From contig NZ_CP025003.1 in assembly GCF_002812485.1 (NCBI RefSeq), forward strand, positions 4,278,001 to 4,342,000: 64,000 nt of DNA. Direction: 5' to 3'. Below are positions 44,526-54,486 of this stretch, piece by piece. The notes below the pieces were generated by a model. It was not told the origin of the DNA. It saw only the letters and a program-made list of their open reading frames with translations, and ran no database searches. The DNA comes from Dickeya fangzhongdai (GTDB lineage: Bacteria; Pseudomonadota; Gammaproteobacteria; Enterobacterales; Enterobacteriaceae). Made by a program: the position numbers and the translations under genes. Within the stretch, counting starts at the first letter, position 1. Every line of letters begins with the position of its first letter.

Positions 44526-45758
44526 TTAGTACAGCAAACGGGCGCGAATGGTGCCAGGGATGGATTTCATCAGTTGCAGCGCGGTGTCGGCGCCGTCGGT
44601 TTCCACATCGATAACCACATAACCGATTTCCGGGCTGGTCTGCAGATACTGCGCCGCAATGTTGATGCCCTGCTCGGCAAAAATGTGGTTAATCTGCGTC
44701 ATGATACCCGGGCGGTTTTCATGAATGTGCAGCAGACGGCTGGCGCGGTCGCTGTGCGTCGGCAGCGACACTTCCGGGAAGTTGACGGCAGACAACGTGG
44801 AGCCATTGTCGGAATACTTCACCAGCTTACCGGCGACTTCATCACCAATGTTCTCCTGTGCTTCTTCAGTAGAGCCGCCGATGTGCGGCGTCAGAAGCAC
44901 GTTATCGAACTCGCACAGCGGCGACAGGAACGGATCGCTATTGGTCGCCGGTTCCTGCGGGAACACGTCGATAGCCGCGCCGGAGAGGTGCTTGCTGGCA
45001 AGCGCATTGCTCAGCGCCGGAATGTCCACCACGGTGCCGCGCGATGCGTTGATCAGGATAGAACCCGGCTTCATCAGCGCCAGTTCCTCGGCGCCGATCA
45101 TATTCTGGGTGCTGTCGGTTTCCGGCACATGCAGGCTGACCACATCGCTCATGTTCAGCAGATCGGACAAATGACGTACCTGTTGGGCGTTGCCCAGCGG
45201 CAATTTGCTTTCGATATCGTAGAAATAAACGTGCATCCCCAGGCTTTCGGCCAGAATACCCAGTTGGGTACCGATGTGACCGTAACCAATAATGCCCAGT
45301 TTCTTACCACGCGCTTCAAAGCAGCCAACCGCCTGTTTGTGCCAGATACCACGGTGAGCTTTGGCGTTGGCGGTCGGAATGCCGCGCAGCAGCAGCAGCA
45401 ATTCGCCGATCACCAGTTCGGCCACGGAACGGGTATTGGAAAAAGGCGCGTTGAAGACCGGAATACCGCGTTTGGTCGCGGCCGGCAGTTCAACCTGATT
45501 GGTGCCGATGCAGAAACAACCAACGGCCACCAGTTTCTCGGCAGCGGCGAAAACCTCTTCCGTCAGATGCGTGCGCGATCGAATCCCCACAAAGTGCGCA
45601 TCGCGAATCGATGCTTTCAGCGCTTCCGGGTCAAGCGCCCCCTTATGGTATTCAATATTGGTGTAACCTGCGGCGCGCAGATTCTCCAGCGCATTCGGGT
45701 GTACACCCTCCAGCAGCAGAAACTTAATCTTGTCTTTTTCCAGTGATACCTTTGCCAT
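44526..45758 (-). CDS. serA: D-3-phosphoglycerate dehydrogenase
   Basis: First enzyme of serine synthesis, oxidising 3-phosphoglycerate with NAD. The NAD fold is GIIGYGHIGTQLGILAESLG, the catalytic His/Glu region is LLTPHIGGSTEEAQENIG, and the C-terminal ACT domain (HIHENRPGIMTQINHIFAEQ) gives serine feedback inhibition. Length is 410 residues, as in E. coli. It is downstream of rpiA with a 303-nt gap that holds a palindrome and a terminator. Confidence 0.98.
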   Translation of the reverse strand: MAKVSLEKDKIKFLLLEGVHPNALENLRAAGYTNIEYHKGALDPEALKASIRDAHFVGIRSRTHLTEEVFAAAEKLVAVGCFCIGTNQVELPAATKRGIPVFNAPFSNTRSVAELVIGELLLLLRGIPTANAKAHRGIWHKQAVGCFEARGKKLGIIGYGHIGTQLGILAESLGMHVYFYDIESKLPLGNAQQVRHLSDLLNMSDVVSLHVPETDSTQNMIGAEELALMKPGSILINASRGTVVDIPALSNALASKHLSGAAIDVFPQEPATNSDPFLSPLCEFDNVLLTPHIGGSTEEAQENIGDEVAGKLVKYSDNGSTLSAVNFPEVSLPTHSDRASRLLHIHENRPGIMTQINHIFAEQGINIAAQYLQTSPEIGYVVIDVETDGADTALQLMKSIPGTIRARLLY

Positions 45759-45790
45759 TTCCCGACCTTATTTTCAGACTTCAGATATGA

Positions 45791-45804
45791 CGGTTTGCAA
45801 ACCG
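45791..45804. promoter_or_regulatory. 14-bp perfect palindrome upstream of serA
   Basis: CGGTTTGCAAACCG is fully self-complementary and lies 33-46 nt before the serA start codon, where an operator would overlap the promoter. It resembles half-sites of LacI-type repressors but no regulator can be named. In the rest of the 45759-46061 gap only the rpiA terminator was recognised. Confidence 0.45.
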
Positions 45805-45990
45805 GTCTCTGCAAACATAACAAAAAATACGCAAGCGGCAATACAAACGATTGCCTGCCCATTTTTTCGCGCCACCTCGCTCAGACGGTTTCATGGCAAA
45901 AAATACTGCCAACCACCAGCCGGACCACACAGGGATGATGCGAAATAAGAAAAACTGATATTAAGTACCAAAAATGAGCCGTTAAGAATA

Positions 45991-46039
45991 GCCGGATTTT
46001 TTAGATAAAAAAATCCGGCCGCCGTTAGCGTCACCGGAT
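45991..46039 (-). terminator. rpiA terminator with alternative hairpins
   Basis: On the minus strand ATCCGG/CCGGAT (46013-46018 with 46034-46039) is followed by seven T residues. A second, longer pairing GCCGGATTTTTT/AAAAAATCCGGC (45991-46002 with 46008-46019) shares the same bases and excludes the first. The first is the standard terminator form. Confidence 0.65.
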
Positions 46040-46061
46040 GTGGGCAAGAAACAACAACGAG

Positions 46062-46724
46062 TTATTTCAGGCGAACCGTTTTCACCCCGTCGGATGAGCC
46101 TACCAGCGCGACATCCGCGCCGCGATTGGCGAACAATCCTACCGTCACCACGCCGGCCAGCCCATTGATACGGTTTTCCATCGCCACCGCATCGGACAGA
46201 TCCATGTTATGCACATCCAGAATGATGTTGCCGTTGTCGGTAATCACGCCGTCGCGGTATACCGGCTGCCCGCCCAGCTTGACCAGTTCGCGGGCCACGT
46301 AGGCGCGCGCCATCGGGATCACTTCCACCGGCAGCGGAAAACGTCCCAGCACATCCACCTGTTTGGACGCATCGACAATACACACAAACTGACGAGCGAT
46401 CGCCGCCACGATTTTTTCCCGGGTCAACGCCGCGCCGCCGCCCTTGATCATCTGCATGTGCGGGTTGATTTCATCCGCGCCATCCACGTAGACATCGAGC
46501 ACATCGACGTCATTGCAGTCAAAGACCGGGATCCCCAAACTTTTAAGCTTGGCGGTGGAAGCGTCCGAGCTGGAAACTGCGCCTTCGATCTGATGTTTGA
46601 TCGAACCCAGCGCATCAATAAAGTGGGCGGCGGTGGAGCCGGTGCCCACGCCAACAATAGTACCGGGGCGAACATAGTCGAGTGCGGCCCAGCCAACGGC
46701 TTTTTTCAGTTCATCCTGCGTCAT
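46062..46724 (-). CDS. rpiA: ribose-5-phosphate isomerase A
   Basis: Interconverts ribose-5-phosphate and ribulose-5-phosphate. Phosphate-binding loop [15 protein letters not shown], catalytic region [20 protein letters not shown] (catalytic Asp and Lys/Glu) and [14 protein letters not shown] are conserved. The ATG at 46724 gives 220 residues (E. coli 219); a longer frame upstream lacks family support. Divergent from argP, as in E. coli. Confidence 0.97.
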   Translation of the reverse strand: MTQDELKKAVGWAALDYVRPGTIVGVGTGSTAAHFIDALGSIKHQIEGAVSSSDASTAKLKSLGIPVFDCNDVDVLDVYVDGADEINPHMQMIKGGGAALTREKIVAAIARQFVCIVDASKQVDVLGRFPLPVEVIPMARAYVARELVKLGGQPVYRDGVITDNGNIILDVHNMDLSDAVAMENRINGLAGVVTVGLFANRGADVALVGSSDGVKTVRLK

Positions 46725-46919
46725 GGTGTGCTTGTGCCTGTAGCTACGAAAACGTGTGCGTATTATAGGGCATGGCATGCTCAAAAGCAGAGGGTTGTAC
46801 CCTGAGCGCGGCAATATTTCAGCTTCCGCGCGCAGAGTCAGGCGATTTTTTTCGGCGGCGCATCACAAAAATGTGGCATATTGCCGAAATGGTTTTTACG
46901 CAAAGGAATCTTCACCTTC

Positions 46920-47813
46920 ATGAAACGCCCGGACTATCGCACCCTTCAGGCGCTGGACGCCGTGATCCGTGAGCGAGGCTTTGAACGCGCCGCACAAAAA
47001 CTCTGTATTACACAGTCCGCCGTCTCGCAGCGCATCAAACAGCTGGAGAACCTATTCGGCCAGCCGCTGCTGGTGAGAACGATTCCGCCGCGTCCGACCG
47101 AGCAAGGGCAGAAGCTGCTGGCGCTGTTGCATCAGGTTGAATTGCTGGAAGAAGAGTGGCTGGGCAACGAAAATAGCAGCGAAACGCCGCTGTTGCTGTC
47201 GCTGGCGGTCAACGCCGACAGCCTGGCGACCTGGCTGCTGCCCGCGCTGCAACCGGTGCTGGTGGATTCGCCGATCCGGCTGAATCTGCAGGTGGAAGAT
47301 GAAACCCGCACCCAGGAGCGCCTGCGCCGGGGTGAAGTGGTGGGCGCGGTGAGTATTCAGCCTCAGCCGTTGCCAAGCTGTCTGGTGGATAAACTGGGCG
47401 CGCTGGACTACCTGTTCGTCGCGTCGCCGGGATTCGCCAACCGTTACTTCCCGAACGGCGTGACCCGCTCCGCGTTGCTGCGCGCGCCGGTGGTGGCGTT
47501 CGACCATCTGGATGACATGCATCAGGCGTTTTTGCAGCAGAACTTCGATCTGCCGCCCGGCAGCGTACCCTGCCACATCGTTAACTCGTCCGAAGCCTTC
47601 GTTCAGCTCGCTCGTCAGGGCACCACCTGCTGTATGATCCCCCATTTGCAAATCGAGAGAGAACTGGCCAATGGCGAGCTGATCGACCTGACGCCGGGAC
47701 TGTTCCAGCGCCGCATGCTGTACTGGCATCGTTTTGCGCCGGAAAGCCGGATGATGCGGCAGGTCACCGACGCCCTGCTCACGCATGGGCGTCAGGTTCT
47801 GCGCCAGTCCTGA
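46920..47813 (+). CDS. argP: LysR-type regulator ArgP (IciA)
   Basis: Lysine- and arginine-responsive activator; in E. coli it controls argO, dapB, lysA and others. Helix-turn-helix [20 protein letters not shown] followed by [16 protein letters not shown]. Starting at ATG 46920 gives 297 residues, equal to E. coli, and the sequence is strongly conserved. The usual neighbour and main target, the exporter gene argO, is missing downstream: yggE follows directly on the other strand. Confidence 0.96.
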   Translation: MKRPDYRTLQALDAVIRERGFERAAQKLCITQSAVSQRIKQLENLFGQPLLVRTIPPRPTEQGQKLLALLHQVELLEEEWLGNENSSETPLLLSLAVNADSLATWLLPALQPVLVDSPIRLNLQVEDETRTQERLRRGEVVGAVSIQPQPLPSCLVDKLGALDYLFVASPGFANRYFPNGVTRSALLRAPVVAFDHLDDMHQAFLQQNFDLPPGSVPCHIVNSSEAFVQLARQGTTCCMIPHLQIERELANGELIDLTPGLFQRRMLYWHRFAPESRMMRQVTDALLTHGRQVLRQS

Positions 47814-47817
47814 CGTT

Positions 47818-47854
47818 AAAAACCGCAGCCCTATTCAGTCTATTTTAGGGCTGC
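47818..47854 (-). terminator. yggE terminator
   Basis: Stem GCAGCCCTA/TAGGGCTGC (47825-47833 with 47846-47854) with a 12-nt loop is followed on the minus strand by CGGTTTTT. It lies between the convergent argP and yggE genes, 13 nt after the yggE stop. Confidence 0.75.
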
Positions 47855-47866
47855 GCCGCGCCCGGC

Positions 47867-48595
47867 TCAGGGGGCGCGTTGCAGTTCAAACACCACATCC
47901 ACCTGATCGTCAAAGTGAATGGTCTGTTGTTCGTAGGTCTGAGAGACTTCGCTTTGCGCCACCATGTCGGCAGTTTTGAACATGCGGGCGACCGGCACCG
48001 GCTGATAATTGGCGACGTGATAGCGGATGCTGTAGACAGGCCCCAGCGTGGCGTTAAACCCGCTAGCCAGCGACTGCGCCTGCTGCGTTGCCTGTTCTAT
48101 CGCTTTTTTGCGCGCCTGCTCGCGGTAGGCGTCCGGATTGGCGACGCCCAGATCCACCGCCCGAATCTCGTTAAGACCGGACTTGAGCGCGCCGTCCAGC
48201 AGTTCATTGAGTTTGTCCAGCTGACGTAATGTCACCTCCACCTGGCGCACCGCCCGGTAGCCTTTCAGCACCGAACCGCCGTTTTTCAGGTAGTCGTACT
48301 CCGGCTGCGTGCGCAGGTTGGCGGCGTTAATATCTTTTTTATCGATACCGCTTTTATCAAGAAAAGCAAAATATTGCGCGACCCGCTCATCCACCTGCTT
48401 TTTGGCGTCGGACACATCCTTGGATGAAACGCTGACTTCTATCGCCAGCCGGGCGATATCCGGCGTCGCATCGACGCTGGCGGTGCCGGAAGTCACGATG
48501 TGCGGCCCGCTGGGTAATTCATTGCCGGCCTGAACCGTCATCGACGACAGACCAATACCAAGCAGAGTGGTCAGTGCCAGAACTTTCAGCTTCAC
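47867..48595 (-). CDS. yggE: SIMPL-domain oxidative stress defence protein YggE, GTG start
   Basis: Periplasmic protein with a SIMPL (DUF541) domain; in E. coli it lowers reactive oxygen levels, mechanism unclear. A signal peptide (KLKVLALTTLLGIGLSSMTV, cut near VQA) is followed by PHIVTSGTASVDATPDIARL, LRTQPEYDYL and YSIRYHVANYQPVPVARM. The GTG at 48595 with GGGG upstream matches the start of E. coli YggE, giving 242 residues. It lies before the YiaJ-like gene, not directly beside mscS. Confidence 0.92.
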   Translation of the reverse strand: MKLKVLALTTLLGIGLSSMTVQAGNELPSGPHIVTSGTASVDATPDIARLAIEVSVSSKDVSDAKKQVDERVAQYFAFLDKSGIDKKDINAANLRTQPEYDYLKNGGSVLKGYRAVRQVEVTLRQLDKLNELLDGALKSGLNEIRAVDLGVANPDAYREQARKKAIEQATQQAQSLASGFNATLGPVYSIRYHVANYQPVPVARMFKTADMVAQSEVSQTYEQQTIHFDDQVDVVFELQRAP

Positions 48596-48717
48596 GTTAT
48601 CCCCTTTGCATGTGAGTGAATGACAAAGCCTACCGCGGGCAGGCTCCATTCAATATAGGCGAATGTCCGAATACCGGTTAAGAATGACGTAACCGGATGA
48701 AAACCGGACGAAGACGC

Positions 48718-49536
48718 TTACGCCGACGGCGTAAAGCCCAGCTCGTGAGAAATGTTCCGGGCGGTTTCCTGCAACGGCGCGACCAGCGCATCAATGCCGA
48801 TCTGCTGCAAACGCGCCATCGACAGCGAAATGGAAACGGCATAAACCACCCGGTGCTGAATATCAAACACCGGCGCGGAAATACAGGAGACGCCCAGTTC
48901 ATTCTCTTCCCGATCCATTGCCAGCCCCTGGCGACGAATCTCCGCCAGTTCCCGCTCCATGTCGGGTAGTTCGATGATGGTATTGTCGGTCAGCGGACGA
49001 ATGCTGTCCTGATGGGTATGCCAGTATTCGGCCGGGTAGTCATCTGCGCCATAGGCCATGAAAATCTTGCCCATCGCCGAACTGTGCAGAGACATATGCT
49101 GGCCGATATAAGCACGGGTACGCATCATGCCGGTGGTGGGTTCCAGCTTGTAAATCAGGATGGCGTGGTCGTCTTCACGGGTTGAAAAATTGACGGTCTC
49201 GCCCACCGTCAGGTTGAGTTCTTCAAGGTGCGGCGCCGCCACGTGCAACACATTCAGCGACGAAAGCGCCTTCTGCCCGATAGCGATGAACTTGGTGGTC
49301 AGACGATAGCTGCCCGGCTGCCGTGCCGGCGCGACATAACCGCACCCGGCCAGCCCTTGCAACAAACGGTGGACGGTGCTTTTGTTCATGCCGGACAACT
49401 CGGCAATCCGCGCCAGCGGGCACCCGTTGGGGTAATCGCTCAGTATTTCGATCAACTGCAAACCGCGAAACAGGCTTTGGCTACCCAGCGGCTTTTCCGC
49501 CTTCCCCTCTTCATCAATGCTATGTTCATTTATCAC
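48718..49536 (-). CDS. yiaJ: IclR-family regulator, YiaJ/PlaR-like, GTG start
   Basis: 272 residues with N-terminal winged helix-turn-helix (LARIAELSGMNKSTVHRLLQ) and a C-terminal IclR effector domain (HAILIYKLEPTTGMMRTRAY). The text GSQSLFRGLQLIEILSDYPN matches E. coli YiaJ, repressor of the yiaK-S genes for 2,3-diketo-L-gulonate/ascorbate-derived sugars, as recalled. GTG at 49536 with AGGA upstream. It is inserted between yggE and mscS, which are adjacent in E. coli, and none of the yia genes is nearby. Target here is unknown. Confidence 0.82.
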   Translation of the reverse strand: MINEHSIDEEGKAEKPLGSQSLFRGLQLIEILSDYPNGCPLARIAELSGMNKSTVHRLLQGLAGCGYVAPARQPGSYRLTTKFIAIGQKALSSLNVLHVAAPHLEELNLTVGETVNFSTREDDHAILIYKLEPTTGMMRTRAYIGQHMSLHSSAMGKIFMAYGADDYPAEYWHTHQDSIRPLTDNTIIELPDMERELAEIRRQGLAMDREENELGVSCISAPVFDIQHRVVYAVSISLSMARLQQIGIDALVAPLQETARNISHELGFTPSA

Positions 49537-49634
49537 GTCTGATCTTCCTCATCATAACGCCCGTCAGGACATCAACCTCTGACGGGACGGGGACCATCAT
49601 GAAACAGCATTTTATGTGATGCAATAGAGGAAAC

Positions 49635-49670
49635 CGCCTCCGCACCGTCATCAGGTGCCGACCGGAGGCG
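49635..49670 (-). terminator. mscS terminator
   Basis: CGCCTCCG/CGGAGGCG (49635-49642 with 49663-49670) with an inner CACC/GGTG helix lies directly after the mscS stop. On the minus strand it is followed by GTTTCC, a weak U tract. Confidence 0.6.
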
Positions 49671-49675
49671 TGTTG

Positions 49676-50560
49676 TTACAGCGTAGGCGCGCCCTGGGAG
49701 CCCGTCTTCGCCGAAGAAGCGGTCTGATGCAGGTGCACGTCCATCTGCGGGTAGGGAATACCGATACGGTGTTCATCCAACGCGCGTTTGAAGCTTTCCA
49801 GCAGGTCCCAGTACACCGCCGCCGCATCGCCGTTGGTGGTCCATACCCGCACGACGAAATTGAGCGAGGAAGCACCCATTTCATTTAAACGAATGGTGAC
49901 GCCCTTATCCTGCTGGATGCGCGTATCCGCCGCCACAATGTCGCCCAGTACCTTTTTCACCACATCGATATCCGCGTCATACGCCACGCCGACAATAATT
50001 TCGGTGCGGCGATCCGGCTCACGGGAACTGTTGGTGATATTGCCGGCGATAATCTTGCCGTTCGGCACCACGATGACTTTACCGTCGGCGGTCAGCAACG
50101 TGGTGGAAAAAATCTGCACCTGCGTCACCGTACCGGCGACTCCGCCCAGATCCACCGATTCGCCGGTACGAAACGGCCGGAACACCACCAGCAGCACCCC
50201 GGCGGCAAAGTTCGACAGCGAGCCTTGCAACGCCAGACCGACCGCCAGGCCGGCGGCGCCCAGTACGGCAATGACCGATGCGGTCTGCACCCCGACCCGG
50301 CTTAACGCCGCGATCAGCGTGAAAGCGATGATACCGTAGCGCACCAGCGCGGACAGAAAATCCGCCACCGTGACGTCGATGCCGCGAGCCACCATCAGCC
50401 GGTTTATCGTGTTCGACATAATGCGGGCGATAAGCATCCCGATGCACAGGATCACCAGCGAAGCGACAATATTCACCGCGTACTGCAGCAAGATATGTTG
50501 GTTGTTTACCAGCCATGACTGCAGGCGACCCATGCTTTCGGCTACGTTGAGTTCTTCCAT
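49676..50560 (-). CDS. mscS: small-conductance mechanosensitive channel
   Basis: Stretch-gated channel that releases solutes after osmotic downshock. Three membrane segments; the pore helix TM3 has the Gly/Ala pattern [23 protein letters not shown], then the beta domain [13 protein letters not shown] and the signature [16 protein letters not shown]. Length is 294 residues (E. coli 286). It lies between the YiaJ-like gene and fbaA, each with its own terminator. Confidence 0.97.
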   Translation of the reverse strand: MEELNVAESMGRLQSWLVNNQHILLQYAVNIVASLVILCIGMLIARIMSNTINRLMVARGIDVTVADFLSALVRYGIIAFTLIAALSRVGVQTASVIAVLGAAGLAVGLALQGSLSNFAAGVLLVVFRPFRTGESVDLGGVAGTVTQVQIFSTTLLTADGKVIVVPNGKIIAGNITNSSREPDRRTEIIVGVAYDADIDVVKKVLGDIVAADTRIQQDKGVTIRLNEMGASSLNFVVRVWTTNGDAAAVYWDLLESFKRALDEHRIGIPYPQMDVHLHQTASSAKTGSQGAPTL

Positions 50561-50609
50561 CTGTTCGCTCCTGTTAGCGTTATTAGCGTCATCTGTGCGC
50601 AGATAAAAT

Positions 50610-50631
50610 TAAGGCTCCCGTAGGAGCCTTA
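50610..50631 (-). terminator. fbaA terminator
   Basis: TAAGGCTCC/GGAGCCTTA with a CGTA-type 4-nt loop lies 20 nt past the fbaA stop; on the minus strand it is followed by ATTTTA. It ends the epd-pgk-fbaA transcript. Confidence 0.7.
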
Positions 50632-50651
50632 GTCAAACCATACTGAGAAAA

Positions 50652-51728
50652 TTACAGCACGTCGATCGCGTTCAGTTCTTTAAACGCTTTTTCCAGACGA
50701 GCTACCATGCTCGCCTGACCGGCACGCAGCCAGACACGCGGGTCATAGTATTTCTTGTTCGGCTTGTCGCTGCCTTCCGGGTTGCCCAGCTGGCCCTGCA
50801 GATAGCCTTCGTTTTTCTTGTAGTAGTTCAGGATGCCTTCCCAGGTCGCCCACTGGGTGTCGGTGTCGATGTTCATCTTCACCACACCGTAGCTGACCGC
50901 TTCGGCGATTTCTTCCGCAGAAGAACCGGAACCGCCGTGGAATACGAAATCCAGGCTGTTGTGCGGCAGGTTGAATTTTTTGGACACGAATTCCTGAGAG
51001 TTGCGCAGGATTTTCGGCGTCAACTGAACGTTACCCGGCTTGTACACGCCGTGTACGTTGCCGAAGGACGCCGCGATGGTGAAACGCGGGCTGATGGCGT
51101 TCAGTTTTTCGTAGGCGTAAGCCACGTCTTCCGGCTGGGTGTACAGCGCGGAGTTGTCCAGATGGCTGTTGTCCACGCCGTCTTCTTCGCCGCCGGTGCA
51201 ACCCAGTTCGATTTCCAGCGTCATGTCCAGTTTGGCCATACGCGCCAGATACTTGCTGCAAATCTCGATGTTTTCTTCCAGAGATTCTTCAGACAGGTCG
51301 ATCATGTGGGAAGAGAACAGCGGTTTACCCGTGGCGGCATAGTGCTTCTCGCCGGCGTCCAGCAGGCCGTCCAGCCACGGCAGCAGTTTCTTCGCGCAAT
51401 GGTCAGTGTGCAGAATCACCGGCACGCCATAATGCTCAGCCAACTGATGTACATGGTGAGCGCCAGAAATCGCACCCAGAATTGCCGCCTGCTGACCTTC
51501 AGCTTTCAGACCTTTACCAGCGGTAAATACAGCGCCGCCGTTGGAGAACTGAACGATTACCGGCGCGCGCACTTTGGCTGCGGCTTCCAGAACGGCGTTA
51601 ATAGAGTCGGTACCGACACAGTTAACCGCCGGCAATGCAAAGTGGTTTTCTTTGGCAATTGCGAATACTTTCTGAACGTCATCACCCGTGATGACACCAG
51701 GTTTTACGAAATCAAAGATTTTAGACAT
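50652..51728 (-). CDS. fbaA: class II fructose-bisphosphate aldolase
   Basis: Zinc-dependent aldolase of glycolysis and gluconeogenesis. Zinc and catalytic residues are seen in VILHTDHCAKKLLPW, ELGCTGGEEDGVD and FVFHGGSGSSAEEI; the C-terminal YYDPRVWLR is also typical. Length is 358 residues (E. coli 359). It follows pgk after a spacer with two tandem hairpins, as the last gene of epd-pgk-fbaA. Confidence 0.98.
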   Translation of the reverse strand: MSKIFDFVKPGVITGDDVQKVFAIAKENHFALPAVNCVGTDSINAVLEAAAKVRAPVIVQFSNGGAVFTAGKGLKAEGQQAAILGAISGAHHVHQLAEHYGVPVILHTDHCAKKLLPWLDGLLDAGEKHYAATGKPLFSSHMIDLSEESLEENIEICSKYLARMAKLDMTLEIELGCTGGEEDGVDNSHLDNSALYTQPEDVAYAYEKLNAISPRFTIAASFGNVHGVYKPGNVQLTPKILRNSQEFVSKKFNLPHNSLDFVFHGGSGSSAEEIAEAVSYGVVKMNIDTDTQWATWEGILNYYKKNEGYLQGQLGNPEGSDKPNKKYYDPRVWLRAGQASMVARLEKAFKELNAIDVL

Positions 51729-51842
51729 GTCACGTGTCCTGTTTCGTTGGCCGTGGAGGGTTAGAGATTTGTCTGTTGCTACTTACCGACATAACCGCGA
51801 TTGTGCCGGCATCATTACGCTTTACTGCACGATTTACTTGCT

Positions 51843-51893
51843 GGTTGCCCGGCCGCTGACCGGGCAACCGGAAGCGGGCGTGTTTCCCGCTTC
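51843..51893 (-). other. tandem hairpins in the pgk-fbaA spacer
   Basis: Two hairpins lie back to back: GGTTGCCCGG/CCGGGCAACC with a 7-nt loop (51843-51869), and GAAGCGGG/CCCGCTTC with a 7-nt loop (51871-51893). Neither is followed by a U tract, so they are more likely to be mRNA stability or processing sites that separate pgk and fbaA amounts. That role is inference. Confidence 0.6.
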
Positions 51894-51913
51894 GGATAAC
51901 GGATTAAAACCGC

Positions 51914-53077
51914 TTACTGACGAGCGCGCTCTTCCAGCATTACCACCGCCGGCAGTTTTTTACCTTCCACGAACTCCAGGAAAGCGCCGCCACCGGTAGA
52001 AATATAGGAGATCTTGTCGGCAATGCCGAACAGATCGATCGCCGCCAGCGTATCGCCGCCGCCAGCGATGGAGAACGCGTCGCTGTTGGCGATGGCATTG
52101 GCGATGATTTCCGTACCTTTACGGAAGTTCGGGAATTCGAATACGCCGACCGGGCCATTCCACAGAATAGTTTTGGCGTTTTTCAGAATTTCAGCCAGAC
52201 GCTCTGCGGACACATCGCCCAGGTCCAGAATCTGTTCATCATCTTTAATGGCGGCAACGGATTTCAATGTCGCCGTGGCAGTTTCGGAGAATTCCGTAGC
52301 AACGCGAACGTCGCTTGGTACCGGAATATCACAGGTTTCCAGCAGTTTCTTCGCTTCCGGAATCAGTTCTGCTTCATACAGCGATTTACCGACGTTATGG
52401 CCCTGAGCGGCCACGAAGGTATTGGCGATACCGCCGCCGACGATCAGCTGGTCAGCGATTTTGGACAGCGAGTCCAGCACGGTCAGTTTAGTGGAAACTT
52501 TAGAACCGCCCACGATAGCGACCATCGGACGGGCCGGGTTGCCCAGCGCTTTGCCCAGCGCTTCCAGTTCGTCGGACAGCAGCGGACCGGCACAGGCGAT
52601 CGGCGCGAATTTGCCCACGCCGTGGGTAGAAGCCTGGGCGCGGTGCGCGGTACCGAACGCATCCATCACGAACACGTCGCACAGCGCGGCGTATTTTTTG
52701 GACAGGACTTCGTCGTCTTTCTTCTCGCCTTTGTTGAAGCGGACGTTTTCCAGCACCACCAGTTCGCCTTCCGCCACGTCAACGCCGTCCAGGTAGTCTT
52801 TCGCCAGACGCACCGGTGAAGACAGGCGATCTTTCAGGTAGTTCACGACCGGCAGCAGGGAGAATTCTTCGTTGTACTCACCTTCGGTCGGACGGCCCAG
52901 GTGGGATGTCACCATCACGCGGGCACCCTGCTTCAGGGCGATTTCAATGGTCGGCAGGGAAGCGCGGATACGGGCGTCAGACGTCACTTTGCCATCTTTA
53001 ACCGGCACGTTCAGATCCGCACGGATCAGCACGCGTTTGCCAGCCAGATCCAGGTCGGTCATCTTAATTACAGCCAT
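51914..53077 (-). CDS. pgk: phosphoglycerate kinase
   Basis: Makes ATP from 1,3-bisphosphoglycerate. The N-terminal signature is [14 protein letters not shown], the conserved [18 protein letters not shown] and [15 protein letters not shown] follow, and the nucleotide loop is [19 protein letters not shown]. Length is 387 residues, as in E. coli. Downstream of epd by 67 nt and upstream of fbaA. Confidence 0.98.
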   Translation of the reverse strand: MAVIKMTDLDLAGKRVLIRADLNVPVKDGKVTSDARIRASLPTIEIALKQGARVMVTSHLGRPTEGEYNEEFSLLPVVNYLKDRLSSPVRLAKDYLDGVDVAEGELVVLENVRFNKGEKKDDEVLSKKYAALCDVFVMDAFGTAHRAQASTHGVGKFAPIACAGPLLSDELEALGKALGNPARPMVAIVGGSKVSTKLTVLDSLSKIADQLIVGGGIANTFVAAQGHNVGKSLYEAELIPEAKKLLETCDIPVPSDVRVATEFSETATATLKSVAAIKDDEQILDLGDVSAERLAEILKNAKTILWNGPVGVFEFPNFRKGTEIIANAIANSDAFSIAGGGDTLAAIDLFGIADKISYISTGGGAFLEFVEGKKLPAVVMLEERARQ

Positions 53078-53144
53078 GGTGAATCCTCTTGTTGATTCTC
53101 TTTAAAGTTGCTTGAGTGAGGCGTCGGTCTCCCGGCGCCGCCTA

Positions 53145-54161
53145 TCAGAAACCGCAGGCCGCCATCGCCCGAGTTGTATCCAACATCCGGTTGGCAAAGC
53201 CCCATTCGTTATCGCACCAGACCAGCGTCTTGATCAGATGCCCTCCGCTGACCCGGGTTTGCGTTCCATCCACAATCGCGCTATGCGGGTCATGGTTGAA
53301 ATCCACGGAAACCAACGGCAAATCGGTATAGTCAACTATACCACGAAATGTATTCTGCGCTGATTGACGAAACAGCGTATTGATTTCACTTACGTTTACC
53401 GCGTTTTTCACACTGACGCTCAGGTCAATGGCCGTCACATTGATGGTCGGCACCCGCACCGAAATCGCCTCAAAACGGTCTTCAAATTTCGGAAAGAAAC
53501 GGGTAATGCCCACCGCCAGTTTGGTGTCCACCGGGATGATCGACTGGCTGGCCGCACGGGTGCGCCTCAGGTCATGGTGATAAGCGTCAATCACCGGCTG
53601 GTCGTTCATCGATGCATGGATCGTGGTGACAGTGCCGCTCTCGATGCCGTACGCATCGTCCAGCAGCTTGATAATCGGAATAATACAGTTGGTGGTGCAG
53701 GACGCGTTGGACACCAGACGGTGAACCGGCTGCAAATCCGGATGGTTGACGCCGTACACGATGGTGGCGTCGAGATCCGGCGCGCCGGGGTGGGAGAACA
53801 ACACTTTCTTCGCCCCCGCCGCCAGATGGGCTTCGCCATCGGCGCGACTGCCATATACCCCGCTGCAATCCAGCACGATATCGACGCCAAGCTCCCCCCA
53901 CGGCAGGGAACGAAGGTCCGGCTCATGCAACAGGCGGATAGTGTCATCCCCTACCGACAAACGATCGCATTCCTGACGCACATCCCACGAAAAGCGGCCA
54001 TGACTGCTGTCGTATTTAAGCAGGTGGGCAATCCCTTCGGCGTTGGCCAGTTCGTTAATCGCCACTACCGCAATCTCGGCCCGCCGACCGGACTCATACA
54101 ACGCGCGCAGTACGCTACGACCTATGCGACCAAAACCGTTTATCGCAATACGGATTGTCAT
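53145..54161 (-). CDS. epd: D-erythrose-4-phosphate dehydrogenase
   Basis: GAPDH-like enzyme for pyridoxal 5'-phosphate synthesis, oxidising erythrose-4-phosphate. NAD fold at the N-terminus ([17 protein letters not shown]) and catalytic C155 in [14 protein letters not shown]; sequence features group it with Epd rather than GapA. Length is 338 residues (E. coli 339). It heads the epd-pgk-fbaA operon. The 325-nt gap to tktA (54162-54486) holds the epd promoter region and the tktA terminator and no gene. Confidence 0.96.
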   Translation of the reverse strand: MTIRIAINGFGRIGRSVLRALYESGRRAEIAVVAINELANAEGIAHLLKYDSSHGRFSWDVRQECDRLSVGDDTIRLLHEPDLRSLPWGELGVDIVLDCSGVYGSRADGEAHLAAGAKKVLFSHPGAPDLDATIVYGVNHPDLQPVHRLVSNASCTTNCIIPIIKLLDDAYGIESGTVTTIHASMNDQPVIDAYHHDLRRTRAASQSIIPVDTKLAVGITRFFPKFEDRFEAISVRVPTINVTAIDLSVSVKNAVNVSEINTLFRQSAQNTFRGIVDYTDLPLVSVDFNHDPHSAIVDGTQTRVSGGHLIKTLVWCDNEWGFANRMLDTTRAMAACGF

Positions 54162-54430
54162 GAAATTCCCTGTGTAGTGATAAAAGCATCGCGCATCATA
54201 GAATAATCAGTACGTCGTCAGGAATAAACCGCTTGTTGCGCGCGGTGGGCTGCGAACCGAATCCTATTGGGATCCCGACGGCCAAATGCTGTCACACCAA
54301 CAACTGAAACGCTTCAGCTAGCATAAACGAATTGCCGGTCAAAGGAAATATGGCGACAGGGCGGATGCCAGAAGAGTGATCTGCGTCAAAAAATTACCGC
54401 ACGGTTTGCTACCAAAAAGCTGACGGGATC

Positions 54431-54459
54431 AAAAAAGGCCGGGAGACGATCCCGGCCTT
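54431..54459 (-). terminator. tktA terminator
   Basis: Stem AAGGCCGGGA/TCCCGGCCTT with a GACGA loop is followed on the minus strand by TTTTTT. It lies 28 nt past the tktA stop. Confidence 0.9.
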
Positions 54460-54486
54460 GCATGAGAGGCTAACAAAGCGATGTGC

